64,000 bases of DNA from contig NZ_CP083761.1 of the NCBI RefSeq assembly GCF_023558375.1, positions 558,001 to 622,000 on the forward strand, written 5' to 3'. This stretch comes from Chroococcidiopsis sp. CCMEE 29 (GTDB lineage: Bacteria; Cyanobacteriota; Cyanobacteriia; Cyanobacteriales; Chroococcidiopsidaceae). Both the position numbers and the translations under genes were made by a program. Within the stretch, counting starts at the first letter, position 1. Each line of letters opens with the position of its first letter. The notes beneath the pieces are model-generated. The model worked only from the letters and a program-made list of their open reading frames with translations, made no database searches and was not told the origin of the DNA. Shown here piece after piece: positions 26,154 to 36,031 of this stretch.

Positions 26154-27539
26154 TTATAAATTAGCAGGGCTAACCTCTTCAACTTTTTTCCCCCAAATCA
26201 ACATATCTGCTCCATAGATGGCGATTTCATCGCCTACAGTTCTGATATAGAGACTGCCATGGCTACACGCGATATCCCTAACTGGGTACCAAGTTCCCCG
26301 CCTGAGAATAATAATGTCCATTGAAATGCTAGGGCTGTAGTGACGGTTCCTGAGCCCCCACCAAACTTTCCATAGCTCCATGGCATTGCTGCAGTGCATC
26401 TGGTATTTCTCAGGGATGGGGCGGTGTTGATACTGATAAAACCCCTCCGTGTCTAGCTGCTCAATTGGGAAAAAACTATTTGCCAACATGGCTTGGTGGA
26501 TTAACTCCCAGTAGGGTGAACTCCGCTTAACTAAGGCACTCCGTTGTTTGTTTTCATTGATCTTGGCTTTGACAATTAAACCTTCTGTTTTTGCTATTAG
26601 CTGAATAGTATTCACAACAGGTTCTGCTCTTAACTTGGAGTTAGACAACAAGATTGCTTGACCTTGAACAAAGCTTTGGACAAAAGTTTGAATCAGAGCC
26701 ATGTCATCGATCGCAGTCCTGCCCGTATTACCTGGACTGGTTAGCGGCACTGCTGCCACCTGCTTGGGTTGGTTGATCGCTCGGAAGACCAGAATAGCAC
26801 CAATAATGTTGCCTGTGGTATCTCTAATCGCCGCAGCACTGCCAGCAATACTGATTGCTGTTCCGGCTTTAGCAAGCAGTTTTGTTTCCTCAGGCAAAGC
26901 AATAACAACACCTTCCTGAGTAGCTTTCGTAACTGGGCTAACGGTGTTATGTGTCTGCTTATCTAGGATATGGAATACTTCTGTGAAATTTTTACCCAAC
27001 GCATCTTCCTGCTTCCAACCCGTCAGTGCTTCAGCAATCGTATTTATAAAGACTACTAAGTTGTTTTGATCGGTGGCAATTACAGCATCACCAACACTGT
27101 GGAGGGTCGTAGCAAACCATTGTTCACTTGCTTTTAGTTGCCTTTCCTTCTGATGCTTGTAAAGTGCCATCTCGATGGAGATGTTTAATTCTTTTTCTTC
27201 AAAAGGTTTTAATATATAGCCAAATGGTTCTGTCAACTTTGCTCGTTGCAGTGTATTGTTGTCTGCATAAGCAGTAAGATATATCACTGGAATACTGAAA
27301 TGAGCCCGAATTTGCTCAGCAGTTTCCACACCATCCATATCCCCTTTCAAGTTAATATCCATTAGTACTAAATCTGGCTGAGACTCTGCTACTTTTGCAA
27401 GAGCTGCCTCACCCGAAGCCACAATACCAGTAACAGTGTATCCCAAACTTTCTAGACTACTTTTAATATCAAGGGCGACAATTCTTTCATCTTCCACAAT
27501 CAAGATATTTGTGCTTACCATTGTTTTGACACCTTCCAT
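26154..27539 (-). CDS. Response regulator with PAS domain and unknown C-terminal domain
   Basis: 461 residues. The receiver domain (about 8-125) has the acidic pair ED (near 16), the phospho-acceptor Asp in 'LVLMDINLKGDMDG' and Lys in 'YILKPFEE'. A PAS domain follows (about 140-260). The C-terminal about 185 residues are soluble and match no family I recognise. The start codon lies 6 bp after the upstream histidine-kinase stop, so the two genes form one operon; the kinase is broken by an IS element, which may leave this regulator without its cognate donor. An internal ATG (27521, MVSTNILIVEDE) is the alternative start. Confidence 0.85.
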   Translation of the reverse strand: MEGVKTMVSTNILIVEDERIVALDIKSSLESLGYTVTGIVASGEAALAKVAESQPDLVLMDINLKGDMDGVETAEQIRAHFSIPVIYLTAYADNNTLQRAKLTEPFGYILKPFEEKELNISIEMALYKHQKERQLKASEQWFATTLHSVGDAVIATDQNNLVVFINTIAEALTGWKQEDALGKNFTEVFHILDKQTHNTVSPVTKATQEGVVIALPEETKLLAKAGTAISIAGSAAAIRDTTGNIIGAILVFRAINQPKQVAAVPLTSPGNTGRTAIDDMALIQTFVQSFVQGQAILLSNSKLRAEPVVNTIQLIAKTEGLIVKAKINENKQRSALVKRSSPYWELIHQAMLANSFFPIEQLDTEGFYQYQHRPIPEKYQMHCSNAMELWKVWWGLRNRHYSPSISMDIIILRRGTWYPVRDIACSHGSLYIRTVGDEIAIYGADMLIWGKKVEEVSPANL

Positions 27540-27545
27540 TTAGTC

Positions 27546-29654
27546 TTAAATGGCAAACTTAATTCTAAATTCTGTCCCACTATGACCATTAACTTCAATA
27601 GTACCTTCTAACTGCTCTACTAAGTTATTTACTAATTGCAAACCTAAAGTTCCTGTTTTTTGGAAATCAAAATCTTTTGGTAAGCCAATACCATTGTCAC
27701 CAACAATTAGTTTTATTTCATGCTGATTATCAGAATGAAGGTGAATCCGTATTTCTCCTTTTCTCCTATCCGGAAATGCATATTTTAATGAATTTGAAAC
27801 GAGTTCATTGATAATTAAACCACAGGGAACTGCTACATCAATCTCTAAAAAAATACTCTCAACATTGAGGCTTGAGTTGATAGCAGTTGGATCTAGCTCG
27901 TAGGAGCGGAACAAATTAGCTGCTAAATTAGTAATGTATTCAGCAAAGTCGACTTTCGATAAGTCTTGGGATTGATAGAGTTTTTCGTGAATCAGCGCCA
28001 TTGATCTAATACGACTCTGGCTATCCTTAAACATCTCTAGAGTATGTTTATCCTTTATGTAACCGGATTGCAGTTTGAGTAAACTTGAAATGATCTGTAA
28101 ATTGTTTTTCACTCGGTGATGGATTTCCTTCAGAAGCACCTCTTTCTCTTTAAGTGATGCTTTAATTTTCTCATCTGCCTGCTTGCGCTCCGTAATGTCT
28201 GCAAAGGTGCCAAGCAGTCCTACAACATTTCCTTCCGAATCATGGAGTGGAACCTTGTTAGTGCCTAGCAAGCTATGTTGACCATCAGCTCGGATTAAGG
28301 TTTCAACAACATGATATTTGGGTGTATTTGTCTCCATAACTTGGCGATCGCGCTCGTGAAAGAAGTTCGCTTCCTCTTTTCTCCATGGCAAGTCGTAGTC
28401 TGTCTTGCCAACGATATTCTCGGGATTGCCAACACCTGCTAGTTGTACGAAGTTGCGATTGCAACCGAGGTAAACAGAGTTCCTATCCTTCCAGTAGATG
28501 AATTGTGGGATATTATCCATTACTAACTGCAGCATCTGCTGTGACTCCCGCCGCGCCTCCTCTGCCTGCTTGCGCTCATGATTCAGGGAGATTGCTGCCG
28601 CCGCCACCGCCAGCAGGTTCACTTCCAATGGTTTCCACGTATAAGCTTCTATACAATTATCGAAGCCAATCAAACCGAAAAATTCGCCATTAACCATCAG
28701 GGGCAAAACTAGGATCGAAAGTATGCCCTGCGGCATTAAAATCATCCGTTCCGACTCAGGGAATTCTGCTACTTTTCCGGCAATGATTTCGCCCTGCGCC
28801 AATGCCTGGATCCACCGGGGAAAAAAGTCGTCGTATGCGAGATTCTGAAGGTTTGAGTTATCAATTTCAGCCTGGATGTCCTGATTACACCACTCAGCTC
28901 GTTGGCTCATGAGCAGGCGACCTGCCGCATCCTGGTGGTTCTCGAATACGTAAACTCGGCTCGCACCAGCGGCTTGTCCCAGGGGTTCTAGTACCTTTGT
29001 GTAATAGTTTCTCGGAGCTTCGGAAGTCAACAAACGGCGTTGAACTTCCACCAATGCTGCCAAGTAGCGCTCGCGCTTTGCCAGTTCCTCCTCTGCCTGC
29101 TTGCGCTGGGTGATGTCGCGGGCAATTTTTGAACTACCGATAATATTACCCGCTGCATCCTTAACTGGAGAGATGGTTAGGGAAACATCGATTTGCCTGC
29201 CGTCTTTTCTCACGCGCACGGTTTCGTAATTCTCGATGCGTTCTCCCTGCCTGATTCTTTGCAGTATTTGTGGTTCCTCATTGAGCCGGTCAGGTGGAAC
29301 CAGCATAGAGCCATGGCGATGCTTGACCTCTTCAGCAGTGTAGCCATAAATTCTCTCGGCGCTAGAGTTCCAACTGACAATCATGCCATCCAATGTCTTA
29401 CTGATAATCGCATCGTCTGAGGACTCCACAATAGCTGCTAATTGAGAACGCACCTCCTCTGCCTGCTGGCGATCGCACGCTTGCATTGCCATGGAAACTA
29501 AATCTGCGATCGAGCCTGCAAAATTCTGTTCATCCAACGCCCACTCGCGAACAGATCCCACATGTTCGTGACAGACAACTCCCACCATTTCACTAGACTT
29601 CTTGCAAATTAAATCAAGCAGCTTGAGAGCATTCGTAGTTGTATAAGGCAGCAA
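27546..29654 (-). pseudogene. 3' fragment of IS-split CHASE3-GAF-PAS histidine kinase
   Basis: 702 codons as an open frame, of which the first about 20 read out of the inserted IS element. The remaining part carries the second half of a GAF domain ([20 protein letters not shown]), a PAS domain, a second GAF, a second PAS, then a HisKA_2-type dimerisation domain with '[20 protein letters not shown]' (phospho-His) and a C-terminal HATPase with '[12 protein letters not shown]' (N box) and 'VGDNGIGLP' (G box). The catalytic part is intact and could be translated from the in-frame ATG at 29654 inside the IS, but it has lost its sensor and membrane anchor. Rejoined to 30562-31680 it gives one frame of 1054 aa. 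Confidence 0.9.
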
Positions 29655-30561
29655 TGAGATTACAGCGCAACCCGAAGCGCCGCCGCCGGTTGCGATAGCG
29701 CTCCGCTAGAATGCGGAAGATTTTCAAGCAACGATTGGTTTGCTCAATTACAACTCGACGACGGGCTAAGGCTCGATTATCTAACTTTTGCGCCGGCGTG
29801 AGTTGTCCGCCTCTAGGCTTCTTGTGAGGTAGATGACTGTTAGCATGTAACTTTTGGATACCCTGATACCCCTTGTCTTGCAAGCTTTCGATTTGTGGGT
29901 GGAAGTGAATCCCTGAAGCTTGAAACAGCTTGAAGTCATGCCGTCGTCCTTTACCAAAGTAGGTGCAAATAATTCGTCCAGTTGTTTGCTCGATCACTAG
30001 TTGGCATTTGAGCGTATGTTGCTTCTTCTTGCCAGAATAGAACCAGCGTTGGTGACGCTTCGGTCGTTCAATCGGCGTTTCGGTCACATCCATCACCACG
30101 ACAGCTGGCTGACCAAATCCACGCACCAACTGTTTCTTCCCAGGCAGGCGAAATTGTCCTGATGCCATTAACCTATCTTCAACCCAATGAACGATGCGGC
30201 AGACGGTTGATTCACTCACGCCCCAACTGCTGCCAATGTGGAAGTAGGTGCGATACTCCCGCCAATACTCTAAAGCAATTAGCACTCGCTGTTCAATGCC
30301 CAGTTTCGGCTTGGCACCTGGTTTTGGTGTGGCTCTCCAGGCAGGTTTGAGAGCTTTGATGATGTGCTTGAATGTATCTGGTTGCACGCCGAAGCGACGT
30401 TTGAATTGTAATTGTGATAGTGTTTGAGCTATTTTAGAATTCATCAGGACGCTGATTAGATTGTGTTGTCCTGATTTTTCTACTTTTGTGGAGCCGCAGG
30501 CAAGCACTACACTCCATTGCTGCCTCCCTCTAGATTACATAACCTAATTTGCAAGAAGTCT
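29595..30561 (-). mobile_element. IS5-type insertion sequence (967 bp)
   Basis: Perfect 17-bp terminal inverted repeats AGACTTCTTGCAAATTA lie at 29595-29611 and, inverted, at 30545-30561. A 3-bp target duplication ACT flanks the element (29592-29594 and 30562-30564). Removing the element plus one ACT restores a continuous kinase frame (Trp-Leu-Asp-Ser-Glu-Met-Val-Gly). It carries one transposase gene reading in the same direction as the kinase. Confidence 0.95.
29614..30444 (-). CDS. IS5-type DDE transposase
   Basis: 276 residues from ATG 30444 ([14 protein letters not shown]); the frame is open back to 30507. An N-terminal HTH region (about 60-100: [26 protein letters not shown]) is followed by the DDE nuclease domain with Asp in '[10 protein letters not shown]', Asp in '[10 protein letters not shown]' and Glu in '[13 protein letters not shown]'. 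The arrangement fits the HARBI1-like DDE_Tnp_4 branch of the IS5 group. The stop codon abuts the left inverted repeat. No frameshift or stop is seen, so the element may be active. Confidence 0.92.
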   Translation of the reverse strand: MNSKIAQTLSQLQFKRRFGVQPDTFKHIIKALKPAWRATPKPGAKPKLGIEQRVLIALEYWREYRTYFHIGSSWGVSESTVCRIVHWVEDRLMASGQFRLPGKKQLVRGFGQPAVVVMDVTETPIERPKRHQRWFYSGKKKQHTLKCQLVIEQTTGRIICTYFGKGRRHDFKLFQASGIHFHPQIESLQDKGYQGIQKLHANSHLPHKKPRGGQLTPAQKLDNRALARRRVVIEQTNRCLKIFRILAERYRNRRRRFGLRCNLIAALYNYECSQAA

Positions 30562-31680
30562 ACTATCCAGCCAAATCGGTGCATCCAACATGGATGTAAT
30601 GCCGAGCGGAGAAAGATAAAACTGGGAGAATTCTTTGGTTCGGGGGTCGGTGTGGGCATCATGCGCCGCGATGGTGCGCGCCTCTTGCAACGCCTGAAAA
30701 TAAGCCGGGTAGTTTACAGCCGCTAGCTCCATGCCTTGGGAATGACGGCTGGTGTTCCATTCATACAGGTCGATGCAATGAATCTTCGAGCGCTCATCGT
30801 TGTATAACCACACGCCAACCCGTTCAATTCCCAGGACGTTAGTGGCAGCCTCTGTAATTTCCCTAACAGCAGCATTGAGATCTCCAAGACTCAGTGTCTT
30901 GCGCCTTGCCAGTTCCATCAGTACCATGTTCTGCGCTTGAAGGCGTCTTTTGCTTTCACGCAAAGCTGCTTCCGCCAGCTGGCGCTGACCGATTTCGCGA
31001 TAAATAAGGTAGTAGACTCCTGCCAAGAGGGAAAAAGTCAGACAGATGCCACCAAAGAAGGTAAAAATTGCCTGTCGGCTATTTACTTGGGATTGGAACA
31101 TGTACTGTTTTAGTACAGCTTTTTCCTCGTTCTCCATCTCACGGCTCACTCGACGGATGTTATCCATGAGATTCTTGCCTCTATCAGTCTGCACGACCTG
31201 CAACGCTGCCTCTAGTCCCTTGTCTTGCCGCAGCTCTATCGTCTGCTTCAGTTCAGTTAGTTTTTGAGTAACTATCAGCTCAAGGGTTTGGAGCTGCTGT
31301 TGCTGGTTAGGGTGGTGAGCTGCGGTTAGTTTTTCCAAAGCTTTTAGCGCTTGCCCAACTTCTCTAACTGCCGCAGAATAGGGTTCCAGATAACGCTCCT
31401 TTCCTGTTAGCAGGTAGCCCCGTTGCCCAGATTCAACATCCTTTAGGTGTGAGACTAAATCTTCGAGTTCTGTAAGAAACTCTTGGGTATAGGTCACCTG
31501 GTTGGAGGCGTTAATAAATGTGGTTAAACTTCGGTACGATATGAAGCTGATAGTAAACAGAATGGCTGTCACTACTCCTAAAGTGGTAGTAACTTTTCTA
31601 ATAAATTTCTCCTCTAATAAACCTCTTGTGGCTAGAAGCACCTGACGGGCAGCAGTATTCATCTCAAGCTTAGGACTCAA
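30544..31680 (-). pseudogene. 5' fragment of IS-split CHASE3-GAF-PAS histidine kinase
   Basis: 378 codons, the last five read from the IS end. The protein begins with a membrane helix (about 30-52), a CHASE3 extracytoplasmic sensor domain (about 60-200, 'LVSHLKDVESGQRGYLLTGK' is diagnostic), a second helix (about 208-232), a coiled coil and the first half of a GAF domain that breaks off after 'APIWLDS'. It lacks any catalytic domain. The native gene ran from 31680 to 27546 on the minus strand, upstream of the response regulator. Confidence 0.9.
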
Positions 31681-31720
31681 ATAAAACTTCTACAGTCTTA
31701 AATGAAAGCTTCTCTAAGTA

Positions 31721-31787
31721 GCAGCCAAGCTGGCTACGGTAAAATCACGGAAAATTAGCGTGGCAGCCAAGCTGGCTACGGTAAAAT
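31721..31787. repeat. Two-copy 42-bp-spaced direct repeat with internal palindrome
   Basis: GCAGCCAAGCTGGCTACGG followed by TAAAAT occurs at 31721 and again at 31763. Each copy contains the inverted repeat AGCCAAGCTGGCT. It lies in the divergent space between the kinase gene and livM; its function is unknown. Confidence 0.7.
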
Positions 31788-31943
31788 TACGAAAAGTGAG
31801 CAATTTTCCTCAAAATCAGATACACAGCTTGCAGTGTGGGGAAGCAATAGTCTTCTATCCTCGCAGTTCAACTTAATTAAATAAAAAAATCTCTTCGATA
31901 CCATTAAACTGCGGAGTGAGAGTTTGGTTGTTAGTGTATTGCA

Positions 31944-32870
31944 ATGGTTGGATTCTTCGATACTTACGGGTTTCTGCTCGTCTCTATGGTACTGGGAGCG
32001 ATGCTGGGGCTATCACTCTACTTACCACTAATGGCTGGGCAGCTGTCTCTAGCGAGTCCAGGCTTTTATGCTTTGGGTGGCTATATTGCCGCAATTCTTT
32101 CCACACAGGTTTTTAATGTAACTACGGGCTTATTTCCGCTTCCCCTACTGCTACTGGAGATGTTGATTGCTGGTGTCGTCTGTGGCTTATTAGGGGTAAT
32201 CGTAGGAGTTCCAGCGCTACGGTTGCGGGGAATTTATCTAGCGATCGCTACTATTGCTTTTGTTGAAGTCCTGCGGGTAATTTCCCTCAACCTGGAAATT
32301 ACAGGTGGAGCAGTCGGGATTTTTGGCATTCCTCAACCTTTCCAGACGGCAATCGAGTATTTGTGGATAGCGCTCCCTTTGCTCTTACTGAGCATGTTTT
32401 TTCTCTATCGGCTTGAGCGCATTCGAGTGGGGCGCGCTTTTGCGGCAATTCGTGAGGACGAACTAGCTGCTGATGCCATGGGCATCAATCCAACTTACTA
32501 CAAGGTACTGGCTTTCACCTTGGGCGCAATTCTAGCTGGGTTTGTAGGTGCCGTGAGTGCCCACTTTCTCAACACTTGGAATGCTCGTCAAGGCACGTTT
32601 GATGCCAGTATTATCTATTTAACTTTTGTGTTGATCGGTGGCTCTAGAAGCTTTATTGGACCAGTGTTAGGAGGTATGGTATTTACAGCGTTACCAGAAG
32701 TGCTGCGGGCGATCGCCGATACAACTGGTTTACCCATTGCTCTAGCTCAATTCCTCCGCGATGGTCGTCTAATTATTTTCGGAGTACTGATTGTGCTCGG
32801 AACAATATTTTTTCCCCAAGGCTTGATGACACCAGGCTTATTTAAAAAGCGAGTGAGAGGCGAGAAATAG
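31944..32870 (+). CDS. livM: Branched-chain/neutral amino-acid ABC transporter permease (LivM/NatD-type)
   Basis: 308 residues with about 9 membrane helices. The EAA-like loop region '[31 protein letters not shown]' near 170-200 and '[36 protein letters not shown]' are typical of LivM. In cyanobacteria the neutral amino-acid permease N-I (Nat) genes are scattered, which fits the lack of livH, livF or binding-protein genes here. The ATPase gene follows after 2 bp. Confidence 0.92.
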   Translation: MVGFFDTYGFLLVSMVLGAMLGLSLYLPLMAGQLSLASPGFYALGGYIAAILSTQVFNVTTGLFPLPLLLLEMLIAGVVCGLLGVIVGVPALRLRGIYLAIATIAFVEVLRVISLNLEITGGAVGIFGIPQPFQTAIEYLWIALPLLLLSMFFLYRLERIRVGRAFAAIREDELAADAMGINPTYYKVLAFTLGAILAGFVGAVSAHFLNTWNARQGTFDASIIYLTFVLIGGSRSFIGPVLGGMVFTALPEVLRAIADTTGLPIALAQFLRDGRLIIFGVLIVLGTIFFPQGLMTPGLFKKRVRGEK

Positions 32871-32872
32871 GA

Positions 32873-33679
32873 ATGATTTCCCCGCATACCACTACCAGTA
32901 AAGCAGCAGCTGATGGCGATTCTATTCTAGAAGTTAAGCAGCTGACTCGCCGTTTCGGCGGCTTGGTTGCAGTGAATAGTGTGTCTTTCACAGTCCGGAA
33001 AAACGAGATTTTTGGACTAATCGGTCCTAATGGTGCCGGAAAGACAACCCTGTTTAATCTAATTACAGGCTTAATTCAGCCTTCCAGCGGACAGTTACTT
33101 TATCAAGGTCAGGATATCGTCAAACTACGTCCACATCAGATTGCTACTAAAGGTATTGCCCGCACGTTTCAGAATATTCGCTTGTTTGGTGAGCTCTCAG
33201 CGCTGGAGAACGTGATTGTCGCCCGGCACATCCATACGAATAGTGGCGTTTTAACCGGAGTATTAAGCTTACCACCGTCTCCAATTGAAGAACTGAAAAC
33301 AAAGCAAAAGGCTTTGGAGCTACTTGAGTTAGTAGGTTTGAGCGATCGCGCTGCTGAAAAAGCACAAAATTTAGCTTATGGCGATCAACGCCGGTTGGAG
33401 ATTGCCCGTGCGCTTGCCCTTAAACCCCAAATCTTACTTTTAGACGAACCAGCCGCAGGGATGAATCCGAATGAAAAGCATAATTTGAGTCAGTTTATTC
33501 GCCAAATCTGTACTGATTTTAACTTGACCACAATCTTGATCGAACATCACGTTCCGCTAGTGATGGGTTTGTGCGATCGCATTGCTGTTTTAAATTTTGG
33601 CAAGTTGATTGCTTTAGGTAATCCGGCTGAAGTCAGAACTAACCCAGCTGTAATTGAAGCGTACCTGGGAGCGGAATGA
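32873..33679 (+). CDS. livG: Branched-chain/neutral amino-acid ABC transporter ATPase (LivG/NatA-type)
   Basis: 268 residues. Walker [10 protein letters not shown] near 53-61, a Q-loop, the signature '[16 protein letters not shown]' near 165-180 and Walker B '[15 protein letters not shown]' near 185-199 are all present. '[12 protein letters not shown]' is characteristic of LivG. An N-terminal extension of about 20 residues precedes the ABC domain. It is translationally close to livM, so the two are one unit. Confidence 0.95.
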   Translation: MISPHTTTSKAAADGDSILEVKQLTRRFGGLVAVNSVSFTVRKNEIFGLIGPNGAGKTTLFNLITGLIQPSSGQLLYQGQDIVKLRPHQIATKGIARTFQNIRLFGELSALENVIVARHIHTNSGVLTGVLSLPPSPIEELKTKQKALELLELVGLSDRAAEKAQNLAYGDQRRLEIARALALKPQILLLDEPAAGMNPNEKHNLSQFIRQICTDFNLTTILIEHHVPLVMGLCDRIAVLNFGKLIALGNPAEVRTNPAVIEAYLGAE

Positions 33680-33840
33680 TTATGATGAAACAGAACTCGG
33701 CACTTTTGATTGCACTTTGATGAAATCTCTTTACCCCCTTCGTCAAGGCTAGCAGCTTTTTTCTGGTTTGAGAATGAATTAGCCCTAAGGGAGCAGGGGG
33801 AGATCGAAGGCTGAAAAAATTTTGTTACTGTCAATCCTGA

Positions 33841-34236
33841 ATGAATACGATTTTCCAATGCACCGATGCATTTATCACGTTAGCATCTACTGACATCAAA
33901 GAATTAGTATTGTTCTATACTCAATTATTAGGACAAGAACCAAAGCAGTACACTCCAAATATATATGCTGAGTTTCAATTACCTGGTTTGCGATTAGGTA
34001 TCTTTAAGCCGAAACAGAGTAATGAATCTGAGTTTGAAAACTCTGCTAAAGGTGGCATGAGTTTGTGTTTAGAAGTCCGGGATTTGCAAGCGGCGATCGC
34101 TCACCTCGCTACCTTGGGCTACCCACCTCCAGGGGAAATCGTTACAGCATCTCACGGTAGAGAAATTTACGCTTACGATCCAAATGGAAACCGCCTAATT
34201 TTGCACCAGACATTCACGAGGGGCGAGGGGCGATAG
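33841..34236 (+). CDS. VOC (glyoxalase/bleomycin-resistance fold) family protein
   Basis: 131 residues with the paired beta-alpha-beta-beta-beta units of the vicinal oxygen chelate superfamily. 'DAFITLASTDIKELVLFYTQLLGQEP' starts the first module, and 'GREIYAYDPNGNRLILHQ' ends the second, with the usual Asp-Pro-Asp/Glu-Gly-Asn turn. Substrate and metal are unknown. The last residues (TRGEGR) come from an AGGGGCGAGGGGCGA repeat, suggesting that the repeat supplied the stop-proximal tail. It ends 42 bp before the Anbu start and could be co-transcribed with it. Confidence 0.8.
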   Translation: MNTIFQCTDAFITLASTDIKELVLFYTQLLGQEPKQYTPNIYAEFQLPGLRLGIFKPKQSNESEFENSAKGGMSLCLEVRDLQAAIAHLATLGYPPPGEIVTASHGREIYAYDPNGNRLILHQTFTRGEGR

Positions 34237-34278
34237 GATCAAACTAAATCCATAATAGAAGTGTCAAGACCACTTGTA

Positions 34279-35046
34279 ATGACTTATTGCCTTGGCATTA
34301 TTAATCAATCAGGTCTAGTTATGGCTGCTGACTCTCGGACTAATGCCGGAGTTGATTACATTTCTACTTACCAGAAGCTGTTTGATTTCTCCCAACCTGG
34401 AGAGCGAGTGATTGTCGTATGTAGTTCTGGCAGCCTTTCACTAACTCAGGCAGTCGTAACCTTGCTGCAACAAGACCTCAAGTATCAAGTAGCCACTAAC
34501 CTGCATACACTTCCCACACTCTATGAAATCGCTCGCTACATTGGGAGTAAAAGTCGACAGGTTCAAGAACAAGACAAGGCTTGGCTCAAGCAAGAAGGGA
34601 TTGACTTTAAGGGCAGCTTTATTGTAGGCGGTCAAATTAAAGCAGAAGACCCGGAACTGTATTTAGTTTACAGCCAAGGCAACTGTATTCGAGCGACTAG
34701 GGATACGCCTTTCTTACAGCTTGGGGAGACTAAGTATGGTAAACCAATTTTAGACCGCACCCTCAATTATGAAACGCCCCTAGAAGCAGTGGCAAAGTGT
34801 GCGCTCCTATCGATTGACTCAACAATGAAATCTAATATTTCTGTAGGTCCCCCAATTAATCTTGTAATGTACGAGGCGAACACATTCGTGATTAGACATC
34901 AGTTGCGGCTACGACTGGGAGACCCGTATTTAGCCAAAATGCGCAAGCTGTGGGAAGAATACTTGAAGCAGGCTTTCGATCACATGCCTGATATTGATTG
35001 GCAGCATCATCTAGAGCAACCACAAGCAGATGTGTCCTTGGACTGA
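34279..35046 (+). CDS. Anbu proteasome-like peptidase
   Basis: 255 residues from ATG 34279. MTYCLGI places Thr2 as the catalytic N-terminal nucleophile after Met removal. Asp18 (AADSRTNAG) and Lys33 (TYQKL) match the T1/D17/K33 triad of the proteasome/HslV fold. The earlier GTG at 34261 would bury the Thr and is rejected. Anbu is the bacterial 'ancestral beta-subunit' group, which forms an open helical or ring assembly of unknown substrate. The neighbouring transglutaminase-like, alpha-E and ATP-grasp genes are the classic Anbu partners, here on the opposite strand and convergent. Confidence 0.9.
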   Translation: MTYCLGIINQSGLVMAADSRTNAGVDYISTYQKLFDFSQPGERVIVVCSSGSLSLTQAVVTLLQQDLKYQVATNLHTLPTLYEIARYIGSKSRQVQEQDKAWLKQEGIDFKGSFIVGGQIKAEDPELYLVYSQGNCIRATRDTPFLQLGETKYGKPILDRTLNYETPLEAVAKCALLSIDSTMKSNISVGPPINLVMYEANTFVIRHQLRLRLGDPYLAKMRKLWEEYLKQAFDHMPDIDWQHHLEQPQADVSLD

Positions 35047-35057
35047 AAAGATGGAGT

Positions 35058-35921
35058 TTAAGATTCCTCTAGCGATTGAATCGATACCTGGTATTTCATT
35101 TCCGATTGGCTGCCAGGACCGCGAAAGTTTCCTGAAATAGGGGCAGCTTGGGAAGGTAAGGCACTGGAAACTAAAGCAATATGGCGATCGCTCACCGCTA
35201 ATCCGTGAGTTGGGTCATATCCCCGCCAACCAGCACCGGGTAAATACACCTCTACCCAGGCATGAAGTTCTCGCTCCTCCTGATTTGGGTCTCCTTCCTG
35301 GTAGCCACTAACAAACCGGGCTGCTAAGTTGACAGCACGGCAAGCTTCCATAAACAGGACTGCGAAGTCCCGGCAAGAACCTTGCTTTTGAGCCCAGGTG
35401 AGGGCTGCTGGTAGGGGGCTTCCAGTCTCTCGTACCCTATACTCACAGGATTGGGAAATGCGCTGGTTCAGTTCACTCAGAAAAGGAATGGTTTCACCAG
35501 CGATCGCCTGATAAACTTCTTGAGCCAGCTGCACCACTCCTGCATCTACAGGTGCTGGCAGTCCATAACGCTGAAAATAAGGCTGCAAATTAGAAAGTAG
35601 CGACGCTGGATAGTCAATTGGCAGCTTAGTTGCCCAAGGCTCCAAGAGAAATTCAAAGGGGTTGGTTCGGAGCGTTTCTACCTCAGAACTGACCTTGACA
35701 CATAATTGGTCAATCGGTTCTCGAAACCAAACCCGAATCACGTTATTGCCTTCTAGATCAATGACTTGATATAACCCAGGCGGCTCAGGCTCTACCTTGA
35801 GATCGAAAGAACGAAGGGTTTGGCAGCCATCACAACGCGGTTGCAACCGCAGAATATGAGGCTCCAAATCAACAGGCTGATCGTAGATATAAGTAATTGT
35901 GTGAAAAATTTGGTAACGCAT
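35058..35921 (-). CDS. Transglutaminase-like cysteine protease of the Anbu cluster
   Basis: 287 residues. An N-terminal beta-domain of the bacterial transglutaminase type (about 1-80) precedes the papain-like core with Cys183 (QGSCRDFAVLFMEACR), His220 (ELHAWVEVY) and Asp236 (GYDPTHG), all three catalytic residues intact. It is expected to hydrolyse or cross-link amide bonds. It follows the alpha-E gene by 110 bp of repeat sequence and converges on the Anbu gene with an 11-bp gap. Confidence 0.92.
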   Translation of the reverse strand: MRYQIFHTITYIYDQPVDLEPHILRLQPRCDGCQTLRSFDLKVEPEPPGLYQVIDLEGNNVIRVWFREPIDQLCVKVSSEVETLRTNPFEFLLEPWATKLPIDYPASLLSNLQPYFQRYGLPAPVDAGVVQLAQEVYQAIAGETIPFLSELNQRISQSCEYRVRETGSPLPAALTWAQKQGSCRDFAVLFMEACRAVNLAARFVSGYQEGDPNQEERELHAWVEVYLPGAGWRGYDPTHGLAVSDRHIALVSSALPSQAAPISGNFRGPGSQSEMKYQVSIQSLEES

Positions 35922-35923
35922 TT

Positions 35924-36024
35924 AAGGGTTAGGGGCTAGGGGCTAGGGGTTAGGGGTTAGGGGTTAGTGGTAATAAACTTATCTTCTCTGCTCCCCTGCT
36001 CCCCTGCTCCCCCTGCCTCCCCTG
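35924..36024. repeat. GGGGTTAG and CCCCTGCT repeats between Anbu-cluster genes
   Basis: The spacer between the alpha-E and transglutaminase genes is filled by GGGGTTAG/GGGGCTAG units (35924-35968) and CTCCCCTGCT units (35990-36021), the same pairing as at 4539-4624. Confidence 0.8.
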
Positions 36025-36031
36025 CTGCTTT

